Of a DNA stretch of 49,397 nucleotides, positions 15,542-24,234 are shown in pieces. Source of the stretch: Seleniivibrio woodruffii. Lineage in GTDB: Bacteria; Chrysiogenota; Deferribacteres; Deferribacterales; Geovibrionaceae. The position numbers and the translations under genes are program-made. Location of the stretch: contig NZ_JAJUIS010000011.1 of the NCBI RefSeq assembly GCF_029267515.1, positions 1-49,397 on the forward strand, in the 5' to 3' direction. Under the pieces are notes generated by a model. That model saw nothing but the letters and a program-made list of their open reading frames with translations, ran no database searches and had not been told where the DNA came from. Position 1 is the first letter of the stretch; every line of letters begins with the position of its first letter.

Positions 15542-16951
15542 CTAGTGTCCGCGTTTCTGGATACGCTTATTCAGCGCCTGTTTTGATATGCCGAGAAGTT
15601 TTGCCGCCTGCGACTGGTTGTTGTTGGCAGATTTCATTGCGGAGGTCACGGCATACTGGGTTATCTCCTCAAGGGTGGGGAAATGCCCGAATATCTGTTC
15701 CAGAGGCTCGCCGGAGAGTATCTGCACCGTCTGCTCGCGGGTCAGCTCGCCCAGCCGCTCGGCAATGAACCTGTCCTCCATGATGTCCGAGGAGCATCTT
15801 GCAACCGCATCATAGATATAGGTTTTAAGCTCCCTAACGTTACCTGGAAAATCATGCGCCGTGAGCATACGCATAGCCTGTACGCTGAAAACAGGGGTAG
15901 GCTTGCACATACCTTTTGCCGCTTCTTCCGCAAGATACTCTGTAAGGAGGGGAATATCCTCTTTCCGCTCGCGCAGGGAGGGCAGTTTTATGAGATGTGT
16001 ACTGAGTCTGTAATATAAGTCCCGGCGGAATGTTCCGCCCGCAACGGTCATGGCGTTCAGGTCTTTGTTTGTGGCAGCGACGATGCGTGCCTGACACTGT
16101 TTCGGCTTGTCGGAACCGAGTGGATAATAAATCCGTTCCTGCATAAGTCTGAGCAGTTTCACCTGTGAGCTTTCGTTCAGGTCGCCTATCTCGTCCAGAA
16201 ATATGGTTCCGCCGGCAGCACGCTCAACAAGCCCCGGACGGGTGCTGTCCGCACCTGTATAGGCGCCCTTATGGTGTCCGAAAAGCGTATCGGAGAAAAG
16301 TGAATCGTCCAGACCGGAAACGTCAACGGCGACAAATTCGCCCTTCAGTCCGCTGCAATCATGAATAGCTTTTGCTATAAGCTCTTTGCCTGCCCCTGTT
16401 TCTCCGAGGACAAGCACGGGCTGCCCGCTTTTTGCAATGGATTCGATATATTGAAATATGCCTGTCATAGTGCTGTTGCATGTGACGATGCTTCTGAAAT
16501 TTTCAGGGTGTTTCAGTCCGGTCTTGGTTCCTATCCGTTTCAGCGAAAGGAGTTCCGAGCGGAGCGAACCGATCTCGCTGGCGTTTCTGAGTGCCGAACC
16601 GAAGGTGCTTACGCTGATGGGCTTCACAAGATAGTCGTGTGCGCCCAGTTTCAGACACTCCACAGCGGTCTCAAGGTCGCTGTTTGCAGTACATATTATC
16701 ACAGGCACCTGAGGCATCTGAGCTTTTATCTCTTTCAGAACCTCTTTGCCGCTCTTTTTCGGCATGTTCAGGTCGAGAAAAACCACAGGGGAATGAAGTT
16801 TTTCAAGTGTATCAAGGACATTTCTGCTGTCGTCAAGGGTGGTGATATCTTTCAGCCCCATGGATTCCAGCAGAAATTTATATGCGGCAAGCTCCTCTTT
16901 TTCGTCGTCTATAATGAGAATTGAGGGATTAAAGCCTGTCAGATCAAACAA
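15542..16951 (-). CDS. NtrC-family sigma-54 response regulator
   Basis: Enhancer-binding protein of 469 residues. The receiver has D15-D16, phospho-acceptor Asp60 and Lys110. The AAA+ domain has Walker A G-E-T-G-A-G-K-E (183-190), the sigma-54 contact loop G-A-Y-T-G-A (229-234) and Walker B I-F-L-D-E. The Fis-type HTH is at the end (S-Q-A-A-K-L-L-G-I-S-K-Q-A-L-N-K-R). The start is TTG, supported by GAGGA six bases upstream inside the end of the kinase gene, one base after its stop. Inferred: it binds the GTCAA-N6-TTGAC sites before the aldehyde dehydrogenase and aminotransferase genes and activates both sigma-54 promoters when phosphorylated by the linked kinase. Confidence 0.92.
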   Translation of the reverse strand: MFDLTGFNPSILIIDDEKEELAAYKFLLESMGLKDITTLDDSRNVLDTLEKLHSPVVFLDLNMPKKSGKEVLKEIKAQMPQVPVIICTANSDLETAVECLKLGAHDYLVKPISVSTFGSALRNASEIGSLRSELLSLKRIGTKTGLKHPENFRSIVTCNSTMTGIFQYIESIAKSGQPVLVLGETGAGKELIAKAIHDCSGLKGEFVAVDVSGLDDSLFSDTLFGHHKGAYTGADSTRPGLVERAAGGTIFLDEIGDLNESSQVKLLRLMQERIYYPLGSDKPKQCQARIVAATNKDLNAMTVAGGTFRRDLYYRLSTHLIKLPSLRERKEDIPLLTEYLAEEAAKGMCKPTPVFSVQAMRMLTAHDFPGNVRELKTYIYDAVARCSSDIMEDRFIAERLGELTREQTVQILSGEPLEQIFGHFPTLEEITQYAVTSAMKSANNNQSQAAKLLGISKQALNKRIQKRGH

Positions 16952-16952
16952 A

Positions 16953-19073
16953 TTATTCCTCTTTGTGCATCTTGGGCAGGGTTATTATGAAAACCGCTCC
17001 GTGTTCATAGTTCTGCGCCGTCAGCGTACCCTGCATCTCGCTTTCAATGATGGTGCGCGACATATAAAGCCCTATACCCGTCCCGGAAGCATACGTTTTT
17101 GTTGAAAAATACGGGTTAAATATCTTTGGCATTATATGCTCCGCTATTTTGCATCCCGTATCCTTTACCTTAATCATAACATTATTGTCGTCATGTTCAA
17201 TCTCTATATGAACGTCCCTCGGTTCGTCCGCGTCACCGTGTTTTTCGGCAATTGCATCCCTTGCGTTTGCCAGCAGGTTCAGAACAACGTGCACGAACTC
17301 GCTGCGGCATCCGTTCACCACCAGAGGGTATTTTTCTCTGGGTTTCAGTATCCGCAGATCGATGTTGCTGTCTTTGTAGTTTGGTGCGATGAGCCTTGCT
17401 GCGCTCTCTATGGCGTCAACAGAATCGAAAGGCTCTTTTGTCTTTGAAGGTTTAAAAAAGTGTCTGAAATCATCTATGGTTTTGGACATGAACTGAATCT
17501 GACTGTCCGCACCGGACACCAGTTTTTCAACAAAATCCTTGTTAACCATATTGTTATAGTACGCCGACTGGATACTCGCCACATAGGTTGAAAGGATGTT
17601 CAGAGGCTGCCGCCACTGGTGGGCAATGGCTCCAACCATCTCGCCCATTGCCGCCATTTTCTGCGCCTGTCTGAGCTGCTGTTCAGCGTTCACGCGTTTT
17701 GATATATCCCTGATGCTTAAAAGAATAAGCTGTTCGTTGTTCAGACGCAGTTTTTTAAGACTCACCTCAGCAGGGAACTCCGTTCCGTCACCGCGGAGGA
17801 AGTTCCAGTTAAAGAACTGCTGTTCACCCTTCTCCGCCTCGGAGATTATCACCAGAGCTTTCTCGTGGCTGCGCACTCCGTCCGGCTGGTGTGCGGGGGA
17901 GAGATCCAGCATATTGTTTCCCAATATTCCGTAGTGACTTAACCCGAATATCTCGTTTGCCTTCTCGTTGCAGTCCACAAATATCATCCCCTTGCAGACC
18001 ATAATGGCGTCGTTCGCAACGTTGAAAAGGGTGTGGTAATGGGTTTCAAGCTCCTTGCGGCGGGTTATGTTCCATTTAAGGTCCTCGTTCATGCCCGTTA
18101 TCTGCACCTGCTGTTTCTGCATAGCGTTGACAAACCTTCGGTTATACAGATAAAGAATGAGCGCGCTGCCGCCTATACCGAGCATGGTTATCACAACCAG
18201 TATCCCCAGAACTTTCAGAACGGACTCGGTTGCAAGCAGCATGGAAGCCCTGCCGGAAAGCTCGTATGCGTTGGCTCTGGTCATGGTTGTGCAGAGGTAC
18301 CAGTCCACGTTTTCTATCTTCTGAAAGGCGAGTATATACTCTTTTCCGTGCTGGGTATATGAGAAGGAACCTGAGTCCCTGTCCTTCATAACGTTGAGGA
18401 TATTTTCAAGACTGGGGTCGGCATCCTGTAATTTTTCGCGCATGAGCAGGTTCTTGTCGGGGTGCATTATGATTGTTCCGCCCTGACTGACAACGAAAGT
18501 GTACCCGCCTTTTGCGGCTCTGGCATTGACAACGTTCTTCATGAGCATGTCGAGGTTCGTGTCGGCGCTGAGAACGCCCTTAACCCTTCTGTCAGAAATT
18601 ATCGGCATGGAAAGGGCTATGACAAGCTGTCTGGTGGTCATGTCCACATAAGGGTATGTGAACCCGACGGAATCCGATGATGCCGCGCGTCTGTACCACG
18701 GACGGATACGCGGGTCGTAGCCATGCGGAGGCACCCATTCCGCGCCGTCTATCATCTGTCCGTCCGCCATCCCGATGTATACGTCGCTGAAATCACCTGC
18801 ATCCATCGCCATACGCAGGATTTTCATAGTCTGTTCCATATTCTTTTCAGGCTCTTTTCCAAGGCTGTTTGCGGCAGACGTAAGTATCTTTATCTGCTGC
18901 TGAACCCAGATACCCGTGGTGTTGGCAGCCTGTGCGGCTATGTTCTGCTGGTGGTTCATGACGGTGCGGTCGATTATCACCCTTGTGCTGTGGTAGGTCA
19001 CACCTATAAGAGTGAGGATGGCTATAAGCGCCAGCGTCATGGTTATCAATGAATTTTTAACTTTGAATGTCAT
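16953..19073 (-). CDS. dCache/PAS sensor histidine kinase, probable amino-acid sensor
   Basis: Membrane kinase of 706 residues from the ATG at 19073. That start is chosen because a perfect sigma-54 promoter at 19115-19129 would give a 5' end near 19103; the open frame to 19202 would begin with TTG without an SD and run through the promoter. Order: transmembrane segment (about 8-28), periplasmic dCache domain, second transmembrane segment (about 290-315), PAS, HisKA (I-A-H-Q-W-R-Q-P-L-N) and ATPase (F-N-P-Y-F-S-T-K, G-T-G-I-G-L-Y). The dCache domain shows Y119-x4-R124-x-W126-Y127-x14-Y142-x-D144-x26-D171. That is the spacing I recall for the amino-acid-binding dCache signature of PctA-like receptors. 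Ligand: an amino acid is inferred. Confidence 0.88.
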   Translation of the reverse strand: MTFKVKNSLITMTLALIAILTLIGVTYHSTRVIIDRTVMNHQQNIAAQAANTTGIWVQQQIKILTSAANSLGKEPEKNMEQTMKILRMAMDAGDFSDVYIGMADGQMIDGAEWVPPHGYDPRIRPWYRRAASSDSVGFTYPYVDMTTRQLVIALSMPIISDRRVKGVLSADTNLDMLMKNVVNARAAKGGYTFVVSQGGTIIMHPDKNLLMREKLQDADPSLENILNVMKDRDSGSFSYTQHGKEYILAFQKIENVDWYLCTTMTRANAYELSGRASMLLATESVLKVLGILVVITMLGIGGSALILYLYNRRFVNAMQKQQVQITGMNEDLKWNITRRKELETHYHTLFNVANDAIMVCKGMIFVDCNEKANEIFGLSHYGILGNNMLDLSPAHQPDGVRSHEKALVIISEAEKGEQQFFNWNFLRGDGTEFPAEVSLKKLRLNNEQLILLSIRDISKRVNAEQQLRQAQKMAAMGEMVGAIAHQWRQPLNILSTYVASIQSAYYNNMVNKDFVEKLVSGADSQIQFMSKTIDDFRHFFKPSKTKEPFDSVDAIESAARLIAPNYKDSNIDLRILKPREKYPLVVNGCRSEFVHVVLNLLANARDAIAEKHGDADEPRDVHIEIEHDDNNVMIKVKDTGCKIAEHIMPKIFNPYFSTKTYASGTGIGLYMSRTIIESEMQGTLTAQNYEHGAVFIITLPKMHKEE

Positions 19074-19114
19074 CTCGGTTCCGTTCGGGTCATATATTTT
19101 ACCGAGATATCTTT

Positions 19115-19129
19115 GCAAGAGACGTGCCA
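19115..19129 (-). promoter_or_regulatory. Sigma-54 promoter of the kinase-regulator operon
   Basis: Minus strand TGGCAC-GTCTC-TTGC, a perfect match. It falls inside the maximal open frame of the kinase and so decides its start at 19073. I found no GTCAA-N6-TTGAC site upstream, so the activator of this promoter is uncertain. Confidence 0.82.
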
Positions 19130-19228
19130 GTTTATTTAACAGAAGAGAACTCCCTTTGGTTTCATCCTCTGTGTTCGTACATACATTTTCGGTTTTCGGC
19201 AAGTTTTTTTATGCAAAGACAAGAGATC

Positions 19229-19265
19229 GCCGCGTCGCTGAGGGGAAGCCTGCGGCTGACGCGGC
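19229..19265. other. Hairpin after emrB
   Basis: GCCGCGTC/GACGCGGC (19229-19236/19258-19265) with partial inner pairing, in the 81-bp stretch between the emrB stop and the kinase region. It may be the terminator of the efflux operon, although no T-tract follows. Its flanks (GAGATCG and CAGTCT) also faintly resemble the dispersed elements at 12167 and 13855. Confidence 0.45.
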
Positions 19266-19283
19266 AGTCTGCTTCATATAATT

Positions 19284-20837
19284 TTAATGTCCGCCCGCGG
19301 AATCCGGTCCCGCCTTGACCTTTTTCGGTCTCGCCAGCCAAACCACGCATATCAGACACAGGATCAGTATTCCCGAAACCTTGAACATCTCCGCGGTGGA
19401 AAACATATATGACTGCCTGTTTATCTCGTTCTCAATCATGGCATAAGCTCCGGCTCCCCTGATATGCACTGCGGAAAGAGCATCCAGAGTGTGCTGCCAT
19501 ACTGGTGAATAGGAGTTTATCTCCTCGGTCAGCCGCGCATGGTGCATGGCAGCCCTGTTCTCCCATATGGTCGTGCCAACGGACGCGCTGAAAGCGCCCA
19601 TCATAATCCGTGCAAAGTTTATAAGCCCCGAAGCCGCGCCAATCCTGTCGTGTGCCAGACCCGCAACAGCCATGGCGTTAAGCGGGGTCATGAATGCCGC
19701 CATACCGATGCCCTGAAACAGGTGGTTGAGAGCTATGGACTTTGCATCAACATCCAGCGAAAACCCGCTGCGCATGAAGAACGCCGCGGAAAAAAAGGTA
19801 AACGCAAAGGTCACGAACAGTCTTGGATCATATTTAGATATGCCTTTCCCCACAAAGGGCGACAGAATAATTGCAAATATACCGAACGCCGCTGTGACAA
19901 GCCCCGCCCAGGTAGCGGTGTAGCCCATATATTTCTGCAGCCACAGAGGCACGAGTACTATGTTCATAAAAAATACGCCGTAGCCAAGACTGAGCGTTAT
20001 GGTACTGACGGTGAAATTCCGTATCCTGAACAGCGAAAGGTCAATTATCGGGTGTTTTTCAGTGAGTTCCCACACGAGAAAATATGCAAAAGCCACCACC
20101 GACACCACAGCAAGAACTATGATGAACGGCGAACCGAACCAGTCCAGCTCCTTTCCCTTGTCCAGCATTATCTGGAAACACCCCACCCACGTTATGAGCA
20201 GCGCCAGCCCTATCTTATCCACAGGCAGTTTCCTTGTGACCGATTCCCTGTCGCCGATGACAATCAGAGAAACGATGAGGGAAACTATACCTATGGGGAT
20301 ATTCACATAGAATATCCATGGCCATGATATGTTGTCCGTAAGCCATCCGCCAAGAATGGGTCCTGCTATGGGCGCAACGGTGACGGTCATCGACCACAGA
20401 GCGATAGCCATTCCCGCTTTCTCTCTGGGGTAGCACTGGAGCAGCAGTGACATTGACAACGGGATAACAGGTCCTGCAACAAACCCCTGCATAATCCTGA
20501 AACCGATGAGCGATTCAATGTTCCATGCCATGCCGCAAAGAAACGAAGACAGGATGAAAAGCGCCACCGACCAGACAAACAGCTTAATCTGTCCGAGCCG
20601 CTGTATCAGCCAGCCTGTCAGCGGAACCGCCACCGCGTTTGCAACGGCGAAAAAAGTTATCACCCACGTACCCTGACTGGTGCTCACACCAAGATCGCCT
20701 GATATGGCTGGGATGGACACGTTGGCAATGGTGGTATCTATAACTATCATAAGCGTCGCCAGCGAAAGCGACACGGTGGCAAAAAACAGTTTCGCCCCCG
20801 TGAGAGGTGCCGGCGGAGCAGGTCTGTTTTCCTGCAT
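19284..20837 (-). CDS. emrB: DHA2 multidrug exporter EmrB
   Basis: MFS permease of 517 residues with about 14 hydrophobic segments. Family motifs are I-D-T-T-I-A-N-V-S-I-P (motif D1), G-W-L-I-Q-R-L-G-Q-I-K-L-F (motif A) and A-P-I-A-G-P-I-L-G-G-W-L (motif C, antiporter). With EmrA and an outer-membrane factor it should form a proton-driven tripartite exporter of hydrophobic compounds. GGAG precedes the ATG; 17 bp separate it from emrA. Confidence 0.92.
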   Translation of the reverse strand: MQENRPAPPAPLTGAKLFFATVSLSLATLMIVIDTTIANVSIPAISGDLGVSTSQGTWVITFFAVANAVAVPLTGWLIQRLGQIKLFVWSVALFILSSFLCGMAWNIESLIGFRIMQGFVAGPVIPLSMSLLLQCYPREKAGMAIALWSMTVTVAPIAGPILGGWLTDNISWPWIFYVNIPIGIVSLIVSLIVIGDRESVTRKLPVDKIGLALLITWVGCFQIMLDKGKELDWFGSPFIIVLAVVSVVAFAYFLVWELTEKHPIIDLSLFRIRNFTVSTITLSLGYGVFFMNIVLVPLWLQKYMGYTATWAGLVTAAFGIFAIILSPFVGKGISKYDPRLFVTFAFTFFSAAFFMRSGFSLDVDAKSIALNHLFQGIGMAAFMTPLNAMAVAGLAHDRIGAASGLINFARIMMGAFSASVGTTIWENRAAMHHARLTEEINSYSPVWQHTLDALSAVHIRGAGAYAMIENEINRQSYMFSTAEMFKVSGILILCLICVVWLARPKKVKAGPDSAGGH

Positions 20838-20854
20838 GAGCTTCTCCTTTTATA

Positions 20855-21994
20855 TCAGCGGTTGCCTGAGATTATTCCGGAAACGAGCGCATCCGCCTCT
20901 TTTTTCCATGTGTCATAAGGTGAGGCGGCGGACACATCCTTAACCGATACGCCGTCCGTAAGCCTTTTGCCGCCGTTATCCCTGACGTTGACCCTCGCCT
21001 CCATGGAAAGCCCTATCTGAAGAGGGTTCGCCTCTATCTCCTTTTTGTCCAGAGCAACACGCACGGCGAGTCTCTGAACCACTTTAATCCAGTTTCCGGT
21101 GGCGTTCTGTGCGGGCAAAAGAGAGAATGCGGAACCTGTGCCGGCGGAAAAACCCTGTATCACTCCGTGGTATTTTATCTTACTGCCCAGAAGGTCGCTG
21201 GAAAGTTCCACTGGCTGCCCTATGCGCATATTTCTGAGCTGGGTTTCCTTAAAATTCGCATCAACCCATATCTGATTGAGAGGAACCAGCGCCATAAGGG
21301 GCGCTCCTGTGTTCACCCACTGCCCTTTCTGTACGCTGCGGCGGGCTATGTATCCGTCCTCCGGTGCGATTATTTCAGTCCTTTTCAGTGCGAGGTAGCT
21401 CTCACGCACCTGCGCGGCAGCCTTTTCAACGTCGGGGTGGCTTTCGGCAACAGTTCTTTCCGTGAGGCTTCTGCTGGTTTTAAGCTGTTCTTTCGCTTCG
21501 TCCAGCGCCTGTTCAGCCAGCCTGACAGCCTCCGCCGCGTGGTCTATCTCCTCCTGCGCTATGGCTCCCGTGCCTTCGAGGGCAGCTCTGCGCGCAAAAT
21601 CGCTTTTTGCCTTCGCCAGAGAGGTTTCACGCTGTCTCACGACGGTTTCCAGTCTGCTGTCGGAGGCGTAAAGGGTCTTAACCTGCCGCACTGTGCGGGC
21701 AAGCTCTGCCTCCGCCTGTTCAAGGGCTGTTTCAGCATCCGATCTGTCCAGCCGCGCAAGAACCGTACCCGCCCTGACAAAATCAGTATCGTTCACCAGA
21801 ACCTCGGTGACAGAACCGGATGTCAGCGGCGTGACCTGTATTATATTTCCCGAAACGTATGCGTTGTCCGTTGTTATATTGTATCTTCCGGCACTGAACC
21901 AGTGAACGGCATAAGCCGCACCCGCCAGAATGAAAATTCCGGTGAGCATCATCATATATTTTACGCGTGAACCGCCCTTCTCTTTATCACTCAT
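20855..21994 (-). CDS. emrA: HlyD-family membrane fusion protein EmrA
   Basis: Periplasmic adaptor of 379 residues: a short cytoplasmic N-terminus, one transmembrane anchor (about 13-32), then a lipoyl half-motif (T-D-N-A-Y-V-S-G-N-I-I-Q-V-T-P), a long coiled-coil (about 85-190) and beta-barrel region (W-V-D-A-N-F-K-E-T-Q-L). These are EmrA hallmarks. It overlaps the outer-membrane factor gene by eight bases. Confidence 0.92.
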   Translation of the reverse strand: MSDKEKGGSRVKYMMMLTGIFILAGAAYAVHWFSAGRYNITTDNAYVSGNIIQVTPLTSGSVTEVLVNDTDFVRAGTVLARLDRSDAETALEQAEAELARTVRQVKTLYASDSRLETVVRQRETSLAKAKSDFARRAALEGTGAIAQEEIDHAAEAVRLAEQALDEAKEQLKTSRSLTERTVAESHPDVEKAAAQVRESYLALKRTEIIAPEDGYIARRSVQKGQWVNTGAPLMALVPLNQIWVDANFKETQLRNMRIGQPVELSSDLLGSKIKYHGVIQGFSAGTGSAFSLLPAQNATGNWIKVVQRLAVRVALDKKEIEANPLQIGLSMEARVNVRDNGGKRLTDGVSVKDVSAASPYDTWKKEADALVSGIISGNR

Positions 21995-23417
21995 GGTCTT
22001 TCTCCCTGCTTTCTTTTATCCCTGTGTCCGTTCCGCCGCCCAGCGCCCTGCTCATGGAAACTGCAAGCTCCGTCTGTCTGGATTCAAGGGCGACAATGGC
22101 AGTTTCCGCGTTCAGTATGCCAAGCTCCGTGTCAAGCACAGGCAGAGCACTGCCAAGCCCGTTTCTGTAGTTCAGCTCAGCCAGTTTTTTAGCGTTGTTC
22201 AGGCTTTCCACCGCCTCTTTTCTGTCATCAAGCTGCTTTCTGTTCTCAACGCCTGAAACGGCTATGTCCGCGACTTCCTGAACAGCGTTCAGTATCAATA
22301 CGTTATATCTCTCAACCGCTTCGTCGTACTCTGCGTTTTTCATGGCGAGGCTGCTTTTCAGCATCCCTCCGTTGAAAATTGGCAGTGTCACAGCAGGACC
22401 CACGCCGAAGACGCCGCTGCCGGATTTCAGCAGGTTGTTAAGTCCTATGGAGCGCAGTCCCGCAAAAGCGTTCAGGTTTACGTTGGGATAGAAATCCGCC
22501 TTAGCCGAGTCGATGCGTTTCTGCATGGACTCTATGCGCCATTTCTGCGCGGCAATATCCGGTCTTCTGCCTATAAGCTCTGCCGGAAGATTCTCAGGCA
22601 GACCAGAGGCATACGAAGTAATTGCCGGACGCTTTATTTCAAGCCCGTGCGCCGCCCCTTTGCCCGTCATGGTGCCTATGGAGATTTTCAGGAGTTTCTG
22701 CTCCTCCTGAAGCTGTTTTATATCCGCTTCCGCCGAGTGCATTGCGCTCTCGGTTCTTTTTATGTTCTCCTGCGAATCAAGCCCCGCGGCATAGCGTTTT
22801 TTCTGCAAATCCAGTATCCTGCCGTATCTGCCGATAATGCCCCGTTTTATGTCCTCAGTTCTGAAAGCGCTGTCCAGCCGGACGTAGTCCAGAACCAGTG
22901 CGGATACCAGCGTCAGTTTCGCCGCCTCTTTCTCTATCTCGGCAACCCTGACACCGCCGAGTGCGGCTTCATATTCCGCTCTGTTCTTTCCCCAGAGGTC
23001 AAAATCGTATGCTGCCGTTACCTGAACACGGTTAACCGTATCTTTTTTGCCGGCAAACTGCGGTGGATAACTCTCGTGCTTGGGGAAACGCTGATAGGTG
23101 CTCGCCGCGTCGGCGTTCACCTGCACTGCATCAGCCGACTGCGCTATTCCGGCCGCCGCCTGCGCCTGACGTATCCTCGACTGCGCTTCATTCAGGGTCG
23201 GGTGCGACGCCAATGCCTCGTCCACAAGACCGTTCAACTGGGCATCGTTCAGTTTCTTCCACCAGTTCTCTTCTACCCAGTCGCCCTTTTCTGCCTGCAC
23301 ACCCAAAGGGGGAATTTTGTTCATTGTCGATTCAGTGTTCAGCCCCCTGTATCCGGTGCAGCCTGTAAAAAGGAGCAGGGAGATCCATAGCACTGATAAA
23401 AACTTAAATTTTTTCAT
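21987..23417 (-). CDS. NodT-type outer-membrane efflux lipoprotein
   Basis: TolC-like outer-membrane factor of 476 residues. The start at 23417 gives M-K-K-F-K-F, a hydrophobic stretch and lipobox L-F-T-G-C; the longer frame to 23516 lacks such features and runs into azoR. The mature protein has two OEP-type repeats, with W-W-K-K-L-N-D-A-Q-L-N-G-L-V near the N-terminus and G-R-R-P-D-I-A-A-Q-K-W-R mid-protein, both typical of the NodT group. It supplies the outer-membrane exit duct for EmrAB and might also serve the RND pump at 31833, which has no such gene beside it. Confidence 0.9.
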   Translation of the reverse strand: MKKFKFLSVLWISLLLFTGCTGYRGLNTESTMNKIPPLGVQAEKGDWVEENWWKKLNDAQLNGLVDEALASHPTLNEAQSRIRQAQAAAGIAQSADAVQVNADAASTYQRFPKHESYPPQFAGKKDTVNRVQVTAAYDFDLWGKNRAEYEAALGGVRVAEIEKEAAKLTLVSALVLDYVRLDSAFRTEDIKRGIIGRYGRILDLQKKRYAAGLDSQENIKRTESAMHSAEADIKQLQEEQKLLKISIGTMTGKGAAHGLEIKRPAITSYASGLPENLPAELIGRRPDIAAQKWRIESMQKRIDSAKADFYPNVNLNAFAGLRSIGLNNLLKSGSGVFGVGPAVTLPIFNGGMLKSSLAMKNAEYDEAVERYNVLILNAVQEVADIAVSGVENRKQLDDRKEAVESLNNAKKLAELNYRNGLGSALPVLDTELGILNAETAIVALESRQTELAVSMSRALGGGTDTGIKESREKDHE

Positions 23418-23427
23418 ATTCACATCC

Positions 23428-24060
23428 CTAAAACACAGCCGCCTCGACCTTTGCACGTTCAAAAGCATGAGCGACAAATTCTTCCGCTCTGTCGGGCAGA
23501 GCGTCCACACCTTCAATGACTATCGATGAAAAGTTATCGACACCCATGAACTTCATAAGCGTTTTCAGATACGGCACTGAAAAATCGAACGGTGTGCCGT
23601 AGTGAAAACCGCCGCTTGAATGGATACTGAGGCATTTTTTACCCTTGCCTACGAGAAGCCCAACAGGTCCCTTCTCGGTATATATAAACGTCTTGCCGAC
23701 GACGCATATCGTATCCAGATACATTTTAAGTTCAGCCGGAAAGCTGAGGTTCCACATGGGCGTCACGAAAACGTATTTGTCCGCCGCCGCGAATTTGTCT
23801 GCGGATGCCCATATCTTTCCGAGTTTTATCTGCTCTGTCTGCGTGAGCGACGCAAACGCCATACCGCCGTGCAGCTTTTCCATACCGGAAAGAACGTCCT
23901 CGTCGAACCGCTGTATATGGTCTCTGTAGGTATCGATGAACTCTATGCGGTCGTCAGGGTTAAACTCCGCATACTTTTTAAGAAATTCGTCCGCAACCGT
24001 CAGGCTTCTGGACTTTTCTTTCGGTTTCAGATTACAGGTGATGAACAGCACTGTCTTCAT
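23428..24060 (-). CDS. azoR: FMN-dependent NADH-azoreductase
   Basis: Flavodoxin-fold oxidoreductase of 210 residues of the AzoR/NQO group, reducing quinones, azo dyes or other electrophiles by two electrons from NAD(P)H. Seen: [18 protein letters not shown] (FMN contact), the K-T-F[11 protein letters not shown] segment and S-S-G-G loop, all AzoR-like. GGAGG precedes the ATG. It is the first gene of an operon with the outer-membrane factor, EmrA and EmrB, behind a sigma-54 promoter. The set looks like reduce-and-export defence against quinone-like or nitro/azo compounds (inference). Confidence 0.88.
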   Translation of the reverse strand: MKTVLFITCNLKPKEKSRSLTVADEFLKKYAEFNPDDRIEFIDTYRDHIQRFDEDVLSGMEKLHGGMAFASLTQTEQIKLGKIWASADKFAAADKYVFVTPMWNLSFPAELKMYLDTICVVGKTFIYTEKGPVGLLVGKGKKCLSIHSSGGFHYGTPFDFSVPYLKTLMKFMGVDNFSSIVIEGVDALPDRAEEFVAHAFERAKVEAAVF

Positions 24061-24089
24061 TTCCGCCTCCGTTTCATCAGTTGATTAAT

Positions 24090-24104
24090 GCAAACTGTGT
24101 GCCA
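24090..24104 (-). promoter_or_regulatory. Sigma-54 promoter of the azoR-efflux operon
   Basis: Minus strand TGGCAC-ACAGT-TTGC, a perfect -24/-12 match. Predicted start of transcription is near 24078, 18 bases before the azoR ATG. Confidence 0.9.
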
Positions 24105-24156
24105 GAAATATAATCATGTATTATAAGCATCTTTCGCCTTCAAGACTGCACATCGC

Positions 24157-24220
24157 AACGAAATATCGTTATTTAAGTATCTAAATATCGTTACCTGTGT
24201 TAAAATAACGATATATCGTT
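24157..24220. promoter_or_regulatory. Activator sites AACGA-N4-TCGTT
   Basis: Sites: 24157-24170 (AACGA-AATA-TCGTT), 24179-24192 (ATCTA-AATA-TCGTT, degenerate left half) and 24207-24220 (AACGA-TATA-TCGTT, inside an 18-bp perfect palindrome at 24205-24222). The first starts 53 bp upstream of the azoR sigma-54 promoter and the last ends 14 bp before the divergent activator gene. They are probable binding sites of that activator, for activation of azoR and autocontrol. Confidence 0.75.
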
Positions 24221-24234
24221 ATCAGGACAAAGAG

